Positions 25,809 to 35,411 of a DNA stretch of 37,435 bases are shown one piece after another. The notes under the pieces were generated by a model that was not told where the DNA came from, did not search any database, and worked only from the letters and a program-made list of their open reading frames with translations. Origin of the DNA: Acholeplasmataceae bacterium (GTDB lineage Bacteria; Bacillota_I; Bacilli_A; Izemoplasmatales; Hujiaoplasmataceae); NCBI GenBank assembly GCA_012515085.1, contig JAAYZB010000206.1, positions 1 through 37,435 on the forward strand, in the 5' to 3' direction. Positions within the stretch are counted from its first letter, which is position 1. The number at the start of each line of letters is the position of its first letter. The translations under genes and the position numbers were made by a program.

Positions 25809-27095
25809 ATGAAAAGAATGTCCCGTCTATCCAACAAAGCTCATCAATGGTTCCGCTTAGACAACGCGGCAAAAATCTACCCTGTCATTGTCAGCGTAAA
25901 AAATTCCAGTATTTACCGCATGGGAGTTATCATGAAAGACCCAGTGGACCCTCGCGCGCTTCAAAGCGCTGTTTTAGAGTGCCGCGATCGGTTCCCTTCA
26001 TTTTTTGTCAAACTTCGTCGTGGTTTTTTTTGGTATTATTTCGAATCCAACGATAAAAACCCCGTTGTCTATCCCGAATCCCCCTTTATTTGTCAAAGTA
26101 TCAATACATATACTAACAACGGCTTTCTCTTTACATTTTACTATTATCAGAACCGCATCAGCTTAGAAGTCTTCCATGCGCTGTCAGACGGTTATGGCTC
26201 GTTTATGCTTTTAAAAGCTGTCATATTTCGTTATTTGGAAAAAATTGGTCGCCCCCAACAAAACGATGGATCCGTTATGATGATTGATCAAGCACCTGAT
26301 CCAGACGAGTTCGTCGATTGTTATAAACTGAACAATACTCGCGACAAAATTCAAAAATTCCCAATTCATAAAGCGTATCGCGTCCCCGGAAAGCGATATA
26401 AACATCGGGGGATTCATATAACAATCGCGCATATCGATACAGTGGCACTACAGGATCTAGCCCAAAAACACGGTGCATCGGTAACACGCTTTTTGGTAGG
26501 GCTCTATCACTATTCACTCCAAAAAAATGGAGATCCAAACCAACTCCGGAAGCGTCCTCTCACCATCAGTGTTCCCGTTAATCTTCGACGATATTTTCCA
26601 GCTATCACTGTGCGTAATTTTTCTTTGTATTTCAATAGTACTACTCAATATAAGGACGATCCGATTTCTTTAGCTGCCATCTTGGAAACACTCAAACCTC
26701 AGTTTGAAAGCGGATTGAACAAACAATCGCTCTTAAATCGTTTGAATTCCAACATGGCTTTTGAAAACAATTTTTTAATTAGAATATTGCCTTTGTTCAT
26801 CAAGAAACCGCTGTTCAAAATCGGATATACACTGATTGGAAATTCTCCGATCAGTTCTTCCATCTCAAATTTCGGTGAAATCACTCTCCCTAAAACGATG
26901 GCTGATGCCATCGAGTCTTTCGAATTTAATTTGGCATCTTCGTATAAACCGGGGATTGCTCTGAATACCTTTAACAATCAAACCACTATGGTGTTTAGCC
27001 GTTATTTTCAGGAATCCAGTCTCGAACAGACCTATCTCTCTTATTTAGGAGAGCACGGTGTCAAAGTGGAAGTCTTGACTAACAGTTGGAAATAA
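25809..27095 (+). CDS. Condensation-domain / alcohol acetyltransferase-like protein
   Basis: 428 residues of the CoA-dependent acyltransferase superfamily (CAT / NRPS condensation / alcohol acetyltransferase). The catalytic motif H-x3-D-G is H123-ALS-D127-G128, in VFHALSDGYGSFMLLKAVIFRYL. The second half carries PLTISVPVNLRRYFPAITVRNFSLYFNS, the equivalent of the usual D-F-G-W/bridge region. No carrier domain or other NRPS module is attached, so it is stand-alone. Substrates are unknown; a lipid or alcohol acceptor with acyl-CoA is plausible. The start is uncertain between ATG 25809 and ATG 25818, given AAAGGA at 25802-25807. It is divergent from padR-jetABC and lies 76 bases before the DUF1538 gene, with no clear terminator between. 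Confidence 0.8.
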   Translation: MKRMSRLSNKAHQWFRLDNAAKIYPVIVSVKNSSIYRMGVIMKDPVDPRALQSAVLECRDRFPSFFVKLRRGFFWYYFESNDKNPVVYPESPFICQSINTYTNNGFLFTFYYYQNRISLEVFHALSDGYGSFMLLKAVIFRYLEKIGRPQQNDGSVMMIDQAPDPDEFVDCYKLNNTRDKIQKFPIHKAYRVPGKRYKHRGIHITIAHIDTVALQDLAQKHGASVTRFLVGLYHYSLQKNGDPNQLRKRPLTISVPVNLRRYFPAITVRNFSLYFNSTTQYKDDPISLAAILETLKPQFESGLNKQSLLNRLNSNMAFENNFLIRILPLFIKKPLFKIGYTLIGNSPISSSISNFGEITLPKTMADAIESFEFNLASSYKPGIALNTFNNQTTMVFSRYFQESSLEQTYLSYLGEHGVKVEVLTNSWK

Positions 27096-27116
27096 CCACC
27101 GATTTTTTTCGCATTC

Positions 27117-27130
27117 GAACAAATATGTTC
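27117..27130. promoter_or_regulatory. Dyad upstream of the DUF1538 gene
   Basis: GAACA-N4-TGTTC, 42 bases before the start codon and just upstream of a possible -10 (TAGAAT, 27141-27146). It resembles an operator half-covering the -35 region. The spacing differs from the LexA box (GAAC-N4-GTTC), so I do not call it SOS. Confidence 0.35.
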
Positions 27131-27171
27131 CGCTTCGTGATAGAATAGGTACGAAATGACGGAGGAAAACG

Positions 27172-28641
27172 ATGCGTGATTTACTGGGAAAATTCAAAGA
27201 AGTTTTTTTGTCGGTTTTGCCGGTTGTTTTGGTTGTGACTTTCATTCATTTTTTATATCTGCCCTTATCGTCCGCCCAATTGGGAAGGTTTTATCTGGGG
27301 GCTTTCTTGATATTTGTTGGCCTCTCGGTGTTTCTCATTGGTATTGATGTGGGAGTCACTCCGATTGGACAAATGTTTGGAAAAACAATCGCCAAATCGA
27401 AAAAAATCTGGATCATTGCGATCGGAGGATTGGTACTGGGGATTCTCATTACCATTGCCGAACCGGATCTTTTGATTGTTGCCAAACGCATCGATGAGTT
27501 GACTTTAGGTAAAATTCCCACAGCAGCAATGGTCATATCCGTTGCTGCTTTCATAGGCTTGTTTGTAGCAATAGGCTTGTTGCGAATTTTTTTCAAGATC
27601 CCGCTAATCTACGTATTCTTGGGATCTTATCTCGTTATCCTTATATTTGCTATTTTCACTCCCAAAGATTATTTAGCCATCGCTTTCGATATTTCGGGTG
27701 CCACGACCGGAGCGATGACAGTACCGTTTGTCCTTGCACTGGCAGTAGGGGTATCCGCCATGCAGCGTTATGGTAAAAGCGCTGAAAAAGATAGTTTTGG
27801 TCTCATTGGGCTTGCATCAGCGGGTGCGATCATCAGTGTATTTGTTCTCGTTGCCATTCTCCGACCATCCGTCAATGGATTGATTGATTTGGAAGCGCCT
27901 GCTTCACATGGCTTTCTCGATGTTGCTTGGGAATCCTTTATCGCTTTAGCTCCGGTCTTTGGACTGGGAATATTGGGAAACCTCTTCATCTTCAAACTCA
28001 AACGACGAGTATTTCGTCGCTATATACTTGGTTTCATTTACACATACATCGGCCTGACGCTCTTTTTATTTGGCGTCTACTCTGGTTTTCTTGATTTGGG
28101 ACTCTATCTCGGTGAAAGCTTGGCTCAGAGCCCGATCATGATTTTACTCGTGATTGGTTTTCTCCTGGGAGTCTTTGCCATTTTGGCTGAGCCGGCGGTC
28201 TATGTTCTTACTGAACAAGTCAATGAAGTCACCGCTGGTTATGTATCCAAAAAATTGGTTGTGATCTCCCTTGCCCTCGGTGTGGGCTCTGCGTTGGTAT
28301 TCAACATCATTCGCACTCGCGTGGAATCATTCGAATTATGGTATCTTTTATTGCCAGGCTATCTTCTCGCAATCGGAATGATGTTTGTTACTCCCAAAAT
28401 GTTTATCGGAATGGCCTTTGATGCCGGCGGTGTTGCATCCGGTCCGATCTCCGCAACATTCATCTTTGCGTTTTCGCAAGGAATTGCAACTCATTCGGGC
28501 ACTCAATTGCCCCTTGGAGATGCATTTGGTATGATTGCCTTGATTGCCATGACCCCGATCATCATGATCCAAGGTCTGGGTATCCTCTATAAAATCAAAG
28601 CCAGAAAGAAGGTGATCGACGATGTTTCAAACGGGAAATAA
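27172..28641 (+). CDS. DUF1538 integral membrane protein, internally duplicated
   Basis: 489 residues with about 12 transmembrane helices. The protein is two homologous halves. Each has an AEP motif (ITIAEPDLLIVAKRIDELT near 100; FAILAEPAVYVLTEQVNEVT near 340), then P-K-[DM]-[YF]-x2-[IM]-AFD-x2-G-x3-[TS]-G, then D-[SA]-FG-[LM]-I-[GA]-L. This is the DUF1538 family, a predicted transporter or channel of unknown substrate. GGAGG lies 6 bases before the ATG. Its last 20 bases overlap the P-II-like gene, so the two are coupled and the P-II protein very probably gates this membrane protein, in the way GlnK gates AmtB. Confidence 0.85.
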   Translation: MRDLLGKFKEVFLSVLPVVLVVTFIHFLYLPLSSAQLGRFYLGAFLIFVGLSVFLIGIDVGVTPIGQMFGKTIAKSKKIWIIAIGGLVLGILITIAEPDLLIVAKRIDELTLGKIPTAAMVISVAAFIGLFVAIGLLRIFFKIPLIYVFLGSYLVILIFAIFTPKDYLAIAFDISGATTGAMTVPFVLALAVGVSAMQRYGKSAEKDSFGLIGLASAGAIISVFVLVAILRPSVNGLIDLEAPASHGFLDVAWESFIALAPVFGLGILGNLFIFKLKRRVFRRYILGFIYTYIGLTLFLFGVYSGFLDLGLYLGESLAQSPIMILLVIGFLLGVFAILAEPAVYVLTEQVNEVTAGYVSKKLVVISLALGVGSALVFNIIRTRVESFELWYLLLPGYLLAIGMMFVTPKMFIGMAFDAGGVASGPISATFIFAFSQGIATHSGTQLPLGDAFGMIALIAMTPIIMIQGLGILYKIKARKKVIDDVSNGK

Positions 28642-29284
28642 TTTGATTCTTTGTGTGGCGATCGTCGCTCAAGGGAAGGCAAAACAGGTCATCCATTTTG
28701 CAAAAGAGTTTGGCGTTCCTGGCGCAACCGTTTTCTTGGGACACGGCACATCTTCAAAAGGAATTCTTTCCTATCTCATGCTCAACAATCCACACAAGGA
28801 AATCGTTCTCATGGTCACCGATGGGTCGCGAGGTGATTATGCAATAGAACAAATAGTCCAAGCGATGCAAATAAAAAAACCAAATCACGGAATCATTTTC
28901 ACCTTACCTATCAATGCGGTGATCGGCTGTCGAAGTGTATCCGATAATCCGGAAGGGAGGAACCCCAACATGAGCAATTATCAAGCCATCTATACCATCG
29001 TGGACAAAGGAAAAGCGGAATGGGTCATCGAAGCAGCCGCCAAGGGCGGTGCTTCCGGTGGAACGGTCATCAATGCCCGAGGATCGGGCATTCATGAAAC
29101 TGAAAAAATCTTCCAAATGGCAATCGAGCCAGAAAAAGAGTTGGTTTTGATTCTCGCCAAATGCAATCTGGTCGAGGGGATATGTCAAAACATCCGCGAA
29201 GAACTCCATATTGATGACCCGGGAAAAGGCATTATCTTCGTTCAAGATGTTCGGAGTGCTTTTGGGCTGTTTGAAAAAGAATAA
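28622..29284 (+). CDS. Tandem P-II-like signalling protein paired with DUF1538
   Basis: 220 residues made of two P-II-like ferredoxin folds: about 5-105 (LILCVAIVAQGKAKQVIHFAK, GATVFLGHGTSS, KEIVLMVTDGS, HGIIFTLPI) and about 118-218 (YQAIYTIVDKGKAEWVIEAAAK, GGTVINARGSG, KELVLILAKCN, KGIIFVQDV). Both halves keep the beta-alpha-beta order and the G[AG]TV..[GA]xG turn that begins the T-loop, but the T-loops are short and lack the uridylylated Tyr of GlnB. A cytosolic regulator that could bind nucleotides is expected. It overlaps the DUF1538 gene by 20 bases (ribosome binding site AAGGTGAT inside it) and ends the operon. The duplicated form matches the duplicated DUF1538 partner. Confidence 0.85.
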   Translation: MFQTGNNLILCVAIVAQGKAKQVIHFAKEFGVPGATVFLGHGTSSKGILSYLMLNNPHKEIVLMVTDGSRGDYAIEQIVQAMQIKKPNHGIIFTLPINAVIGCRSVSDNPEGRNPNMSNYQAIYTIVDKGKAEWVIEAAAKGGASGGTVINARGSGIHETEKIFQMAIEPEKELVLILAKCNLVEGICQNIREELHIDDPGKGIIFVQDVRSAFGLFEKE

Positions 29285-29293
29285 TTCAACAAT

Positions 29294-29362
29294 AAAAAAA
29301 CCGAAAGGGGGATATCCTTCGAGAAATTCTTGAAGAAGGAACACTCGCTTTTCGGTTTTTTT
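29294..29362. terminator. Long bidirectional terminator between the P-II and dnaJ genes
   Basis: Outer stem AAAAACCGAAA / TTTCGGTTTTT (29296-29306 with 29350-29360) and an inner stem TCCTTC / GAAGGA (29315-29320 with 29335-29340). T-runs lie on both strands. It serves the convergent P-II and dnaJ transcripts. Confidence 0.8.
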
Positions 29363-29364
29363 TA

Positions 29365-30486
29365 TTATTTGCGGCTAAAGTTGCTTTTGAATCGATCCCA
29401 CATTGTCTTTGAAGCAGGATTGTCTTCAATTTTTGCCAGTTGTTCAAATAATCGTTTTTGTTCGGGTGTCAAGCGCGTTGGCGTTTCAACCGTAATGATC
29501 ACATGTTGATCGCCGGTGACTTTGGTGCGAACATTGGGAGCTCCTTTGCCACGAACTCGAAATTTGGCGTTGCTTTGAGTCCCTGGCGGAATCTTCAGAA
29601 GCACCTTCCCATACACGGTCGGCACTTCGATTTCCGCACCCAGCGCGGCTTGGGCAAAGGTAATTGGAACAGTAATGACGATATCATCGCCTTCTCGGAT
29701 GAAACTATTCGACGGTTTGACTTCAAATACAATATACAAGTCACCGCTCGGGCCACCATTCATGCCTTTGTTGCCAAAGCCTTCCAAACGGATCTGTTGC
29801 CCGGTTTCAATCCCTTCCGGCACCTTGATTTCAACTTCCTTGGTAACTCGTTCCACGCCTTCGCCGGAGCAGTTCGAACATTTGACCTTGATTTCTTTTC
29901 CGCTTCCACCACAAACGGGACAAGTCGTTCTTGTCTGTGACCGGCCAAAGAGGGTCTGTGTTTCCATAATGACCGAGCCACTTCCATGGCATCTTGAACA
30001 AGTCTGAATATCTTTAGAAGATGCCGCTCCGGTTCCGTGGCATACGTGACATTCCTCATAAATCGGAACTTTGATTTTTTCACGTTTTCCGAAGATCGAC
30101 TCTTCGAAAGTGATTGTCATGCGCCGTTGAATATCCGAGCCTTTTCTTGGACGATTCCGTGTTCCTTGTGACGAACGGGATTGCCCACCGAAAAAAGCCG
30201 AAAAAATATCACCAAAATCAAAGCCATCGAAGCCACCGGAAAACCCGCCGCCACCAAAATTGCCGTTGGCTGCTTGATGGCCAAATTGGTCATATTGAGC
30301 CCGTTTAGTTTCATCGCTCAACATGTCATAGGCTTCTTGGACTTCTTTGAATTTTGCTTCCGCATCTTTTTCCTTTGATACATCCGGATGATATTTTTTT
30401 GCTAGTTGGCGATAGGCTTTTTTGATTTCATCATCCGTGGCGTTTTTGCCAACGCCCAACACGTCATAATAATCCCGTTTTTCCAT
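29365..30486 (-). CDS. dnaJ: Chaperone DnaJ (Hsp40)
   Basis: 373-residue type I DnaJ that delivers unfolded proteins to DnaK and stimulates its ATPase. The J domain (1-70) has H33-P34-D35. The Gly/Phe-rich region (about 72-105) follows. The zinc domain has four C-x2-C-x-G-x-G repeats ([32 protein letters not shown]), all intact. The C-terminal substrate-binding and dimerisation domains are complete. GAGGAG lies 5 bases before the ATG. It is the last gene of the heat-shock operon, after a hairpin that may lower its expression relative to dnaK. Confidence 0.97.
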   Translation of the reverse strand: MEKRDYYDVLGVGKNATDDEIKKAYRQLAKKYHPDVSKEKDAEAKFKEVQEAYDMLSDETKRAQYDQFGHQAANGNFGGGGFSGGFDGFDFGDIFSAFFGGQSRSSQGTRNRPRKGSDIQRRMTITFEESIFGKREKIKVPIYEECHVCHGTGAASSKDIQTCSRCHGSGSVIMETQTLFGRSQTRTTCPVCGGSGKEIKVKCSNCSGEGVERVTKEVEIKVPEGIETGQQIRLEGFGNKGMNGGPSGDLYIVFEVKPSNSFIREGDDIVITVPITFAQAALGAEIEVPTVYGKVLLKIPPGTQSNAKFRVRGKGAPNVRTKVTGDQHVIITVETPTRLTPEQKRLFEQLAKIEDNPASKTMWDRFKSNFSRK

Positions 30487-30508
30487 CAGTTCTCCTCGCT
30501 AATTGGAC

Positions 30509-30530
30509 AAAAAGCAGTTGCCTGCTTTTT
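30509..30530 (-). terminator. Hairpin/attenuator between dnaK and dnaJ
   Basis: Perfect 9-bp stem AAAAAGCAG / CTGCTTTTT with a four-base loop in the 55-base dnaK-dnaJ gap. The five T belong to the stem, so it is probably a leaky terminator or processing site. Confidence 0.6.
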
Positions 30531-30541
30531 GTGTGAATCGG

Positions 30542-33020
<2,479 letters not shown>

Positions 33021-33025
33021 TCGGG

Positions 33026-34039
33026 TCATTCCTCCTCATAGAGTTTGCTGATATGGTCAGCGATGTATTTGATTAAGGGGATTACTTTCCGGTAATCCAT
33101 ACGCGTGGGACCGACGATGGAAATGCTTCCTTTTTCGCCACTCCCCGTATCATAACTGGAACTGACTACCGTACAGTCATGCATGGCTGTCACTTTATTC
33201 TCAGTTCCGATTTTTACAGAAATGCCATCGGCATTTGTTTCGATAATTTTAAAGATTTCGTTATTCTCAATGGTGTGAATAAACTCTCTCAGCTTCCGGA
33301 TATCATTGAATTCCGGCTGGTAAAGCATATTGGATTGCCCAGTGAGATAATACCGCGTTTGGGCAAACTTCGAGAAAGCCTCGATAAAGGAATCCACGAT
33401 CGTCTCTCGATATTTCATCAATTCCTTGATGTGGCTGTGCTGGATTTCATAATGAAGTTTTTCCGATACTTTTGAAATCGGTGTATCCATAAGCAACTCA
33501 TTCAATAGCTCGATCACTTTCGCAAGCTCCACCATATCCATTTCTTCTTGAATCGTGATTTGTTTGGACTCAACATACCCGAAGTTGGTAATGACGATGA
33601 TGAGCGCTTGTGTATCATTTAAGGGAACCATTTGGACTTTCTTAACTTTTGAGTGATACGCGTTCGGGCCTAAGGAGATCGCTGTGCAATTGGTGGCTTG
33701 ACTCAACAAATTGATTGCTTCTTTGATCAACTCGTCGCGTTGAATTTCCTTGTTTTCAAACAACTTTTCAAATTCAAAGAACCCATTGGTTTCATCATCT
33801 AAGTTCTTGATAATGGTTTCGATATAATAACGATATCCTTTTTCCGAGGGGATTCTTCCGCTTGAAGTATGGGTTTTTTCCAGAAAGCCCAATTCTTCAA
33901 GAATACTCATCTCGTTTCGAATCGTTGCTGAAGAGACCTTCAGTTGACCGGCCAGGCTTTTCGATCCCACTGGTTCAGCGGTTTTGACATAGCCATCAAC
34001 GATCAATCGGAGAATCATTTCTTGACGTTCCGTCAACAT
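33026..34039 (-). CDS. hrcA: Heat-inducible transcription repressor HrcA
   Basis: 337-residue repressor that binds CIRCE and depends on GroEL for folding. The N-terminal winged helix (about 1-75) reads MLTERQEMILRLIVDGYVKTAEPVGSKSLA...VSSATIRNEMSILEELGFLEKTHTSSGRIPSEKGYRYY. The C-terminal GAF-like domain ends VGPTRMDYRKVIPLIKYIADHISKLY. AAGGGGTG lies 5 bases before the ATG. It is the first gene of hrcA-grpE-dnaK-dnaJ, directly behind CIRCE, so it represses itself. Confidence 0.97.
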   Translation of the reverse strand: MLTERQEMILRLIVDGYVKTAEPVGSKSLAGQLKVSSATIRNEMSILEELGFLEKTHTSSGRIPSEKGYRYYIETIIKNLDDETNGFFEFEKLFENKEIQRDELIKEAINLLSQATNCTAISLGPNAYHSKVKKVQMVPLNDTQALIIVITNFGYVESKQITIQEEMDMVELAKVIELLNELLMDTPISKVSEKLHYEIQHSHIKELMKYRETIVDSFIEAFSKFAQTRYYLTGQSNMLYQPEFNDIRKLREFIHTIENNEIFKIIETNADGISVKIGTENKVTAMHDCTVVSSSYDTGSGEKGSISIVGPTRMDYRKVIPLIKYIADHISKLYEEE

Positions 34040-34052
34040 CTTTTCACCCCTT

Positions 34053-34079
34053 TTAGCACTCTGATCATCTGAATGCTAA
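34053..34079. promoter_or_regulatory. CIRCE operator 1
   Basis: TTAGCACTC-N9-GAATGCTAA, one mismatch from the CIRCE consensus. It lies just downstream of the hrcA -10, over the start site and 14 bases before the hrcA start codon. Confidence 0.93.
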
Positions 34080-34083
34080 ACAT

Positions 34084-34112
34084 ATTGTACCTAAGTGATT
34101 TAGCAATGTCAA
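34084..34112 (-). promoter_or_regulatory. Promoter of hrcA-grpE-dnaK-dnaJ
   Basis: Minus strand TTGACA (34112-34107), 17-base spacer, TACAAT (34089-34084), flanked by the two CIRCE elements. Confidence 0.85.
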
Positions 34113-34126
34113 GTGTTGAGTGCTAA
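34100..34126. promoter_or_regulatory. CIRCE operator 2
   Basis: TTAGCAATG-N9-GAGTGCTAA. One half is a perfect CIRCE arm and the other has two changes. It overlaps the -35, so HrcA can bind on both sides of the promoter core. Confidence 0.8.
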
Positions 34127-34187
34127 TATAAATTAACGCTCAAAAAACACTTGTAACAAAGTAATGAAATTCTCTGAAAAAGCCCGC

Positions 34188-34215
34188 TTGAAGTTTCGGG
34201 AAAATGGAGTATAAT
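34188..34215 (+). promoter_or_regulatory. Promoter of the ion-transporter gene
   Basis: TTGAAG (34188-34193), 16-base spacer, TATAAT (34210-34215), 33 bases before the ATG at 34249. Confidence 0.65.
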
Positions 34216-34248
34216 ATACGATTGACATCCAAGAGAAAGGATGAGAGA

Positions 34249-35373
34249 ATGAAAGCCACACTTCACTATTTTTGGCGTGACAAAGTCTTCGTTATCGCGA
34301 TGATTTTCGCCTTGATTTCGCTTTTGTTCTTTCCTCCCACTATCGATACATTCCACGCAATCAATCCGAATGTGCTCGTGATCATGTTTTCTCTCATGAT
34401 CGCCGTTTCGGGAATGACAGAAGCCAATTTGTTTTCGAAAATCGCCATTTTCCTCACCAGTCGTTTTTTTACAGTTCGATATGTGGGATTGGCGATTATC
34501 ATCGCGACGTTTTTTATGGGAATGCTATTGACCAATGATGCCGTTTTATTAACGCTGGTTCCCTTTTCTTTGTTTGTCATGCGTCAAACGGATAACACAC
34601 GCTATTCCCTTACCATTGTGATCTTAATGACTTTTGCGGCTAATATGGGTAGCGCACTGACACCGATGGGCGACCCACAAAATATTTTCTTATATCAATT
34701 TTATAATTTGGATTTTGGAGAATTTCTTCTGGCAACACTGCCGATTGCTCTCTCAGCTTTTGTGTTGATTATCGCTGTCACTTGCGCGCTTCTTCCCAAT
34801 CGATTCATAAAACCAGTGATGATATCTCCGAAAGTGGACCAAAAACGTGTTGCGATCGGATTGATTATCTTCATTTTGGTATTGTTATTGATTATCCGAA
34901 TCATTCCGCCCTGGGTCGTCTTTGCGGGTGCCTTCCTTTTAACTATCTCTTTCTATCCTCACCTCTTCAAAAAAGTTGATTATCCGCTTTTGCTGACATT
35001 TGTTTCTTTTTTTATCCTTACGCATAATCTGGGAAATTGGACTTGGCTTATGGAAAAAACCCAAGTTCTTCTCAAGAGCCCTTGGTCCGTATATTTATCC
35101 GCCCTTGGCTTTAGTCAAGTCATGAGCAATGTGCCGGCATCGGTTTTGTTAGCGACATTCACTGAAAAAACGTATTGGCGATACTTATTGCAGGGAGTGA
35201 ATGTCGGATCGATGGGATCGATCATTGCCTCGCTTGCCAGCTTGATTACCTTTAAGTTTGTGATTCGGGAATTCCCCAGTCAAATGAAAGCCTATTTACA
35301 GCTCTATACGACACTGGGTTTGATTTTTATGGGTTTGATCAGTTTGCTGCTGGTTATCACTAATGGCATATAA
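34249..35373 (+). CDS. ArsB/NhaD superfamily (SLC13-like) transporter
   Basis: 374-residue polytopic membrane protein with about 10-11 helices. Two family motifs are clear: the TNDAVLLTLVPF re-entrant loop (about 103-114) and NMGSALTPMGDPQNI (about 141-155), the latter being the N-x-G-x3-TP-x-G-x-PQN of ArsB/NhaD/DASS carriers. The family moves arsenite, Na+/H+ or dicarboxylates; the substrate here cannot be told from sequence. A late motif, SNVPASVLLATF, mirrors the first loop, reflecting the inverted repeat of the fold. ATG 34249 with AAAGGA upstream is chosen over 34204, which lies before the -10 element. No partner gene is attached. It is divergent from hrcA and ends in a bidirectional terminator. 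Confidence 0.85.
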   Translation: MKATLHYFWRDKVFVIAMIFALISLLFFPPTIDTFHAINPNVLVIMFSLMIAVSGMTEANLFSKIAIFLTSRFFTVRYVGLAIIIATFFMGMLLTNDAVLLTLVPFSLFVMRQTDNTRYSLTIVILMTFAANMGSALTPMGDPQNIFLYQFYNLDFGEFLLATLPIALSAFVLIIAVTCALLPNRFIKPVMISPKVDQKRVAIGLIIFILVLLLIIRIIPPWVVFAGAFLLTISFYPHLFKKVDYPLLLTFVSFFILTHNLGNWTWLMEKTQVLLKSPWSVYLSALGFSQVMSNVPASVLLATFTEKTYWRYLLQGVNVGSMGSIIASLASLITFKFVIREFPSQMKAYLQLYTTLGLIFMGLISLLLVITNGI

Positions 35374-35411
35374 AAATAAGCAGTCAATTCTTAGGAAATG
35401 ACTGCTTATTT
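35374..35411. terminator. Bidirectional terminator after the transporter
   Basis: Perfect 13-bp stem AAATAAGCAGTCA / TGACTGCTTATTT (35374-35386 with 35399-35411) with a 12-base loop. It is shared by the convergent c-di-GMP gene, whose stop lies in the stem. Confidence 0.8.

Noticed and set aside
27117-27130. LexA/SOS box
   Set aside because: The half-sites GAAC and GTTC are 6 bases apart instead of 4, and no SOS gene follows.
29458-29940. 160-codon plus-strand open frame inside dnaJ
   Set aside because: Antisense shadow of dnaJ, whose zinc repeats and J domain are intact on the other strand; no promoter or ribosome binding site seen.
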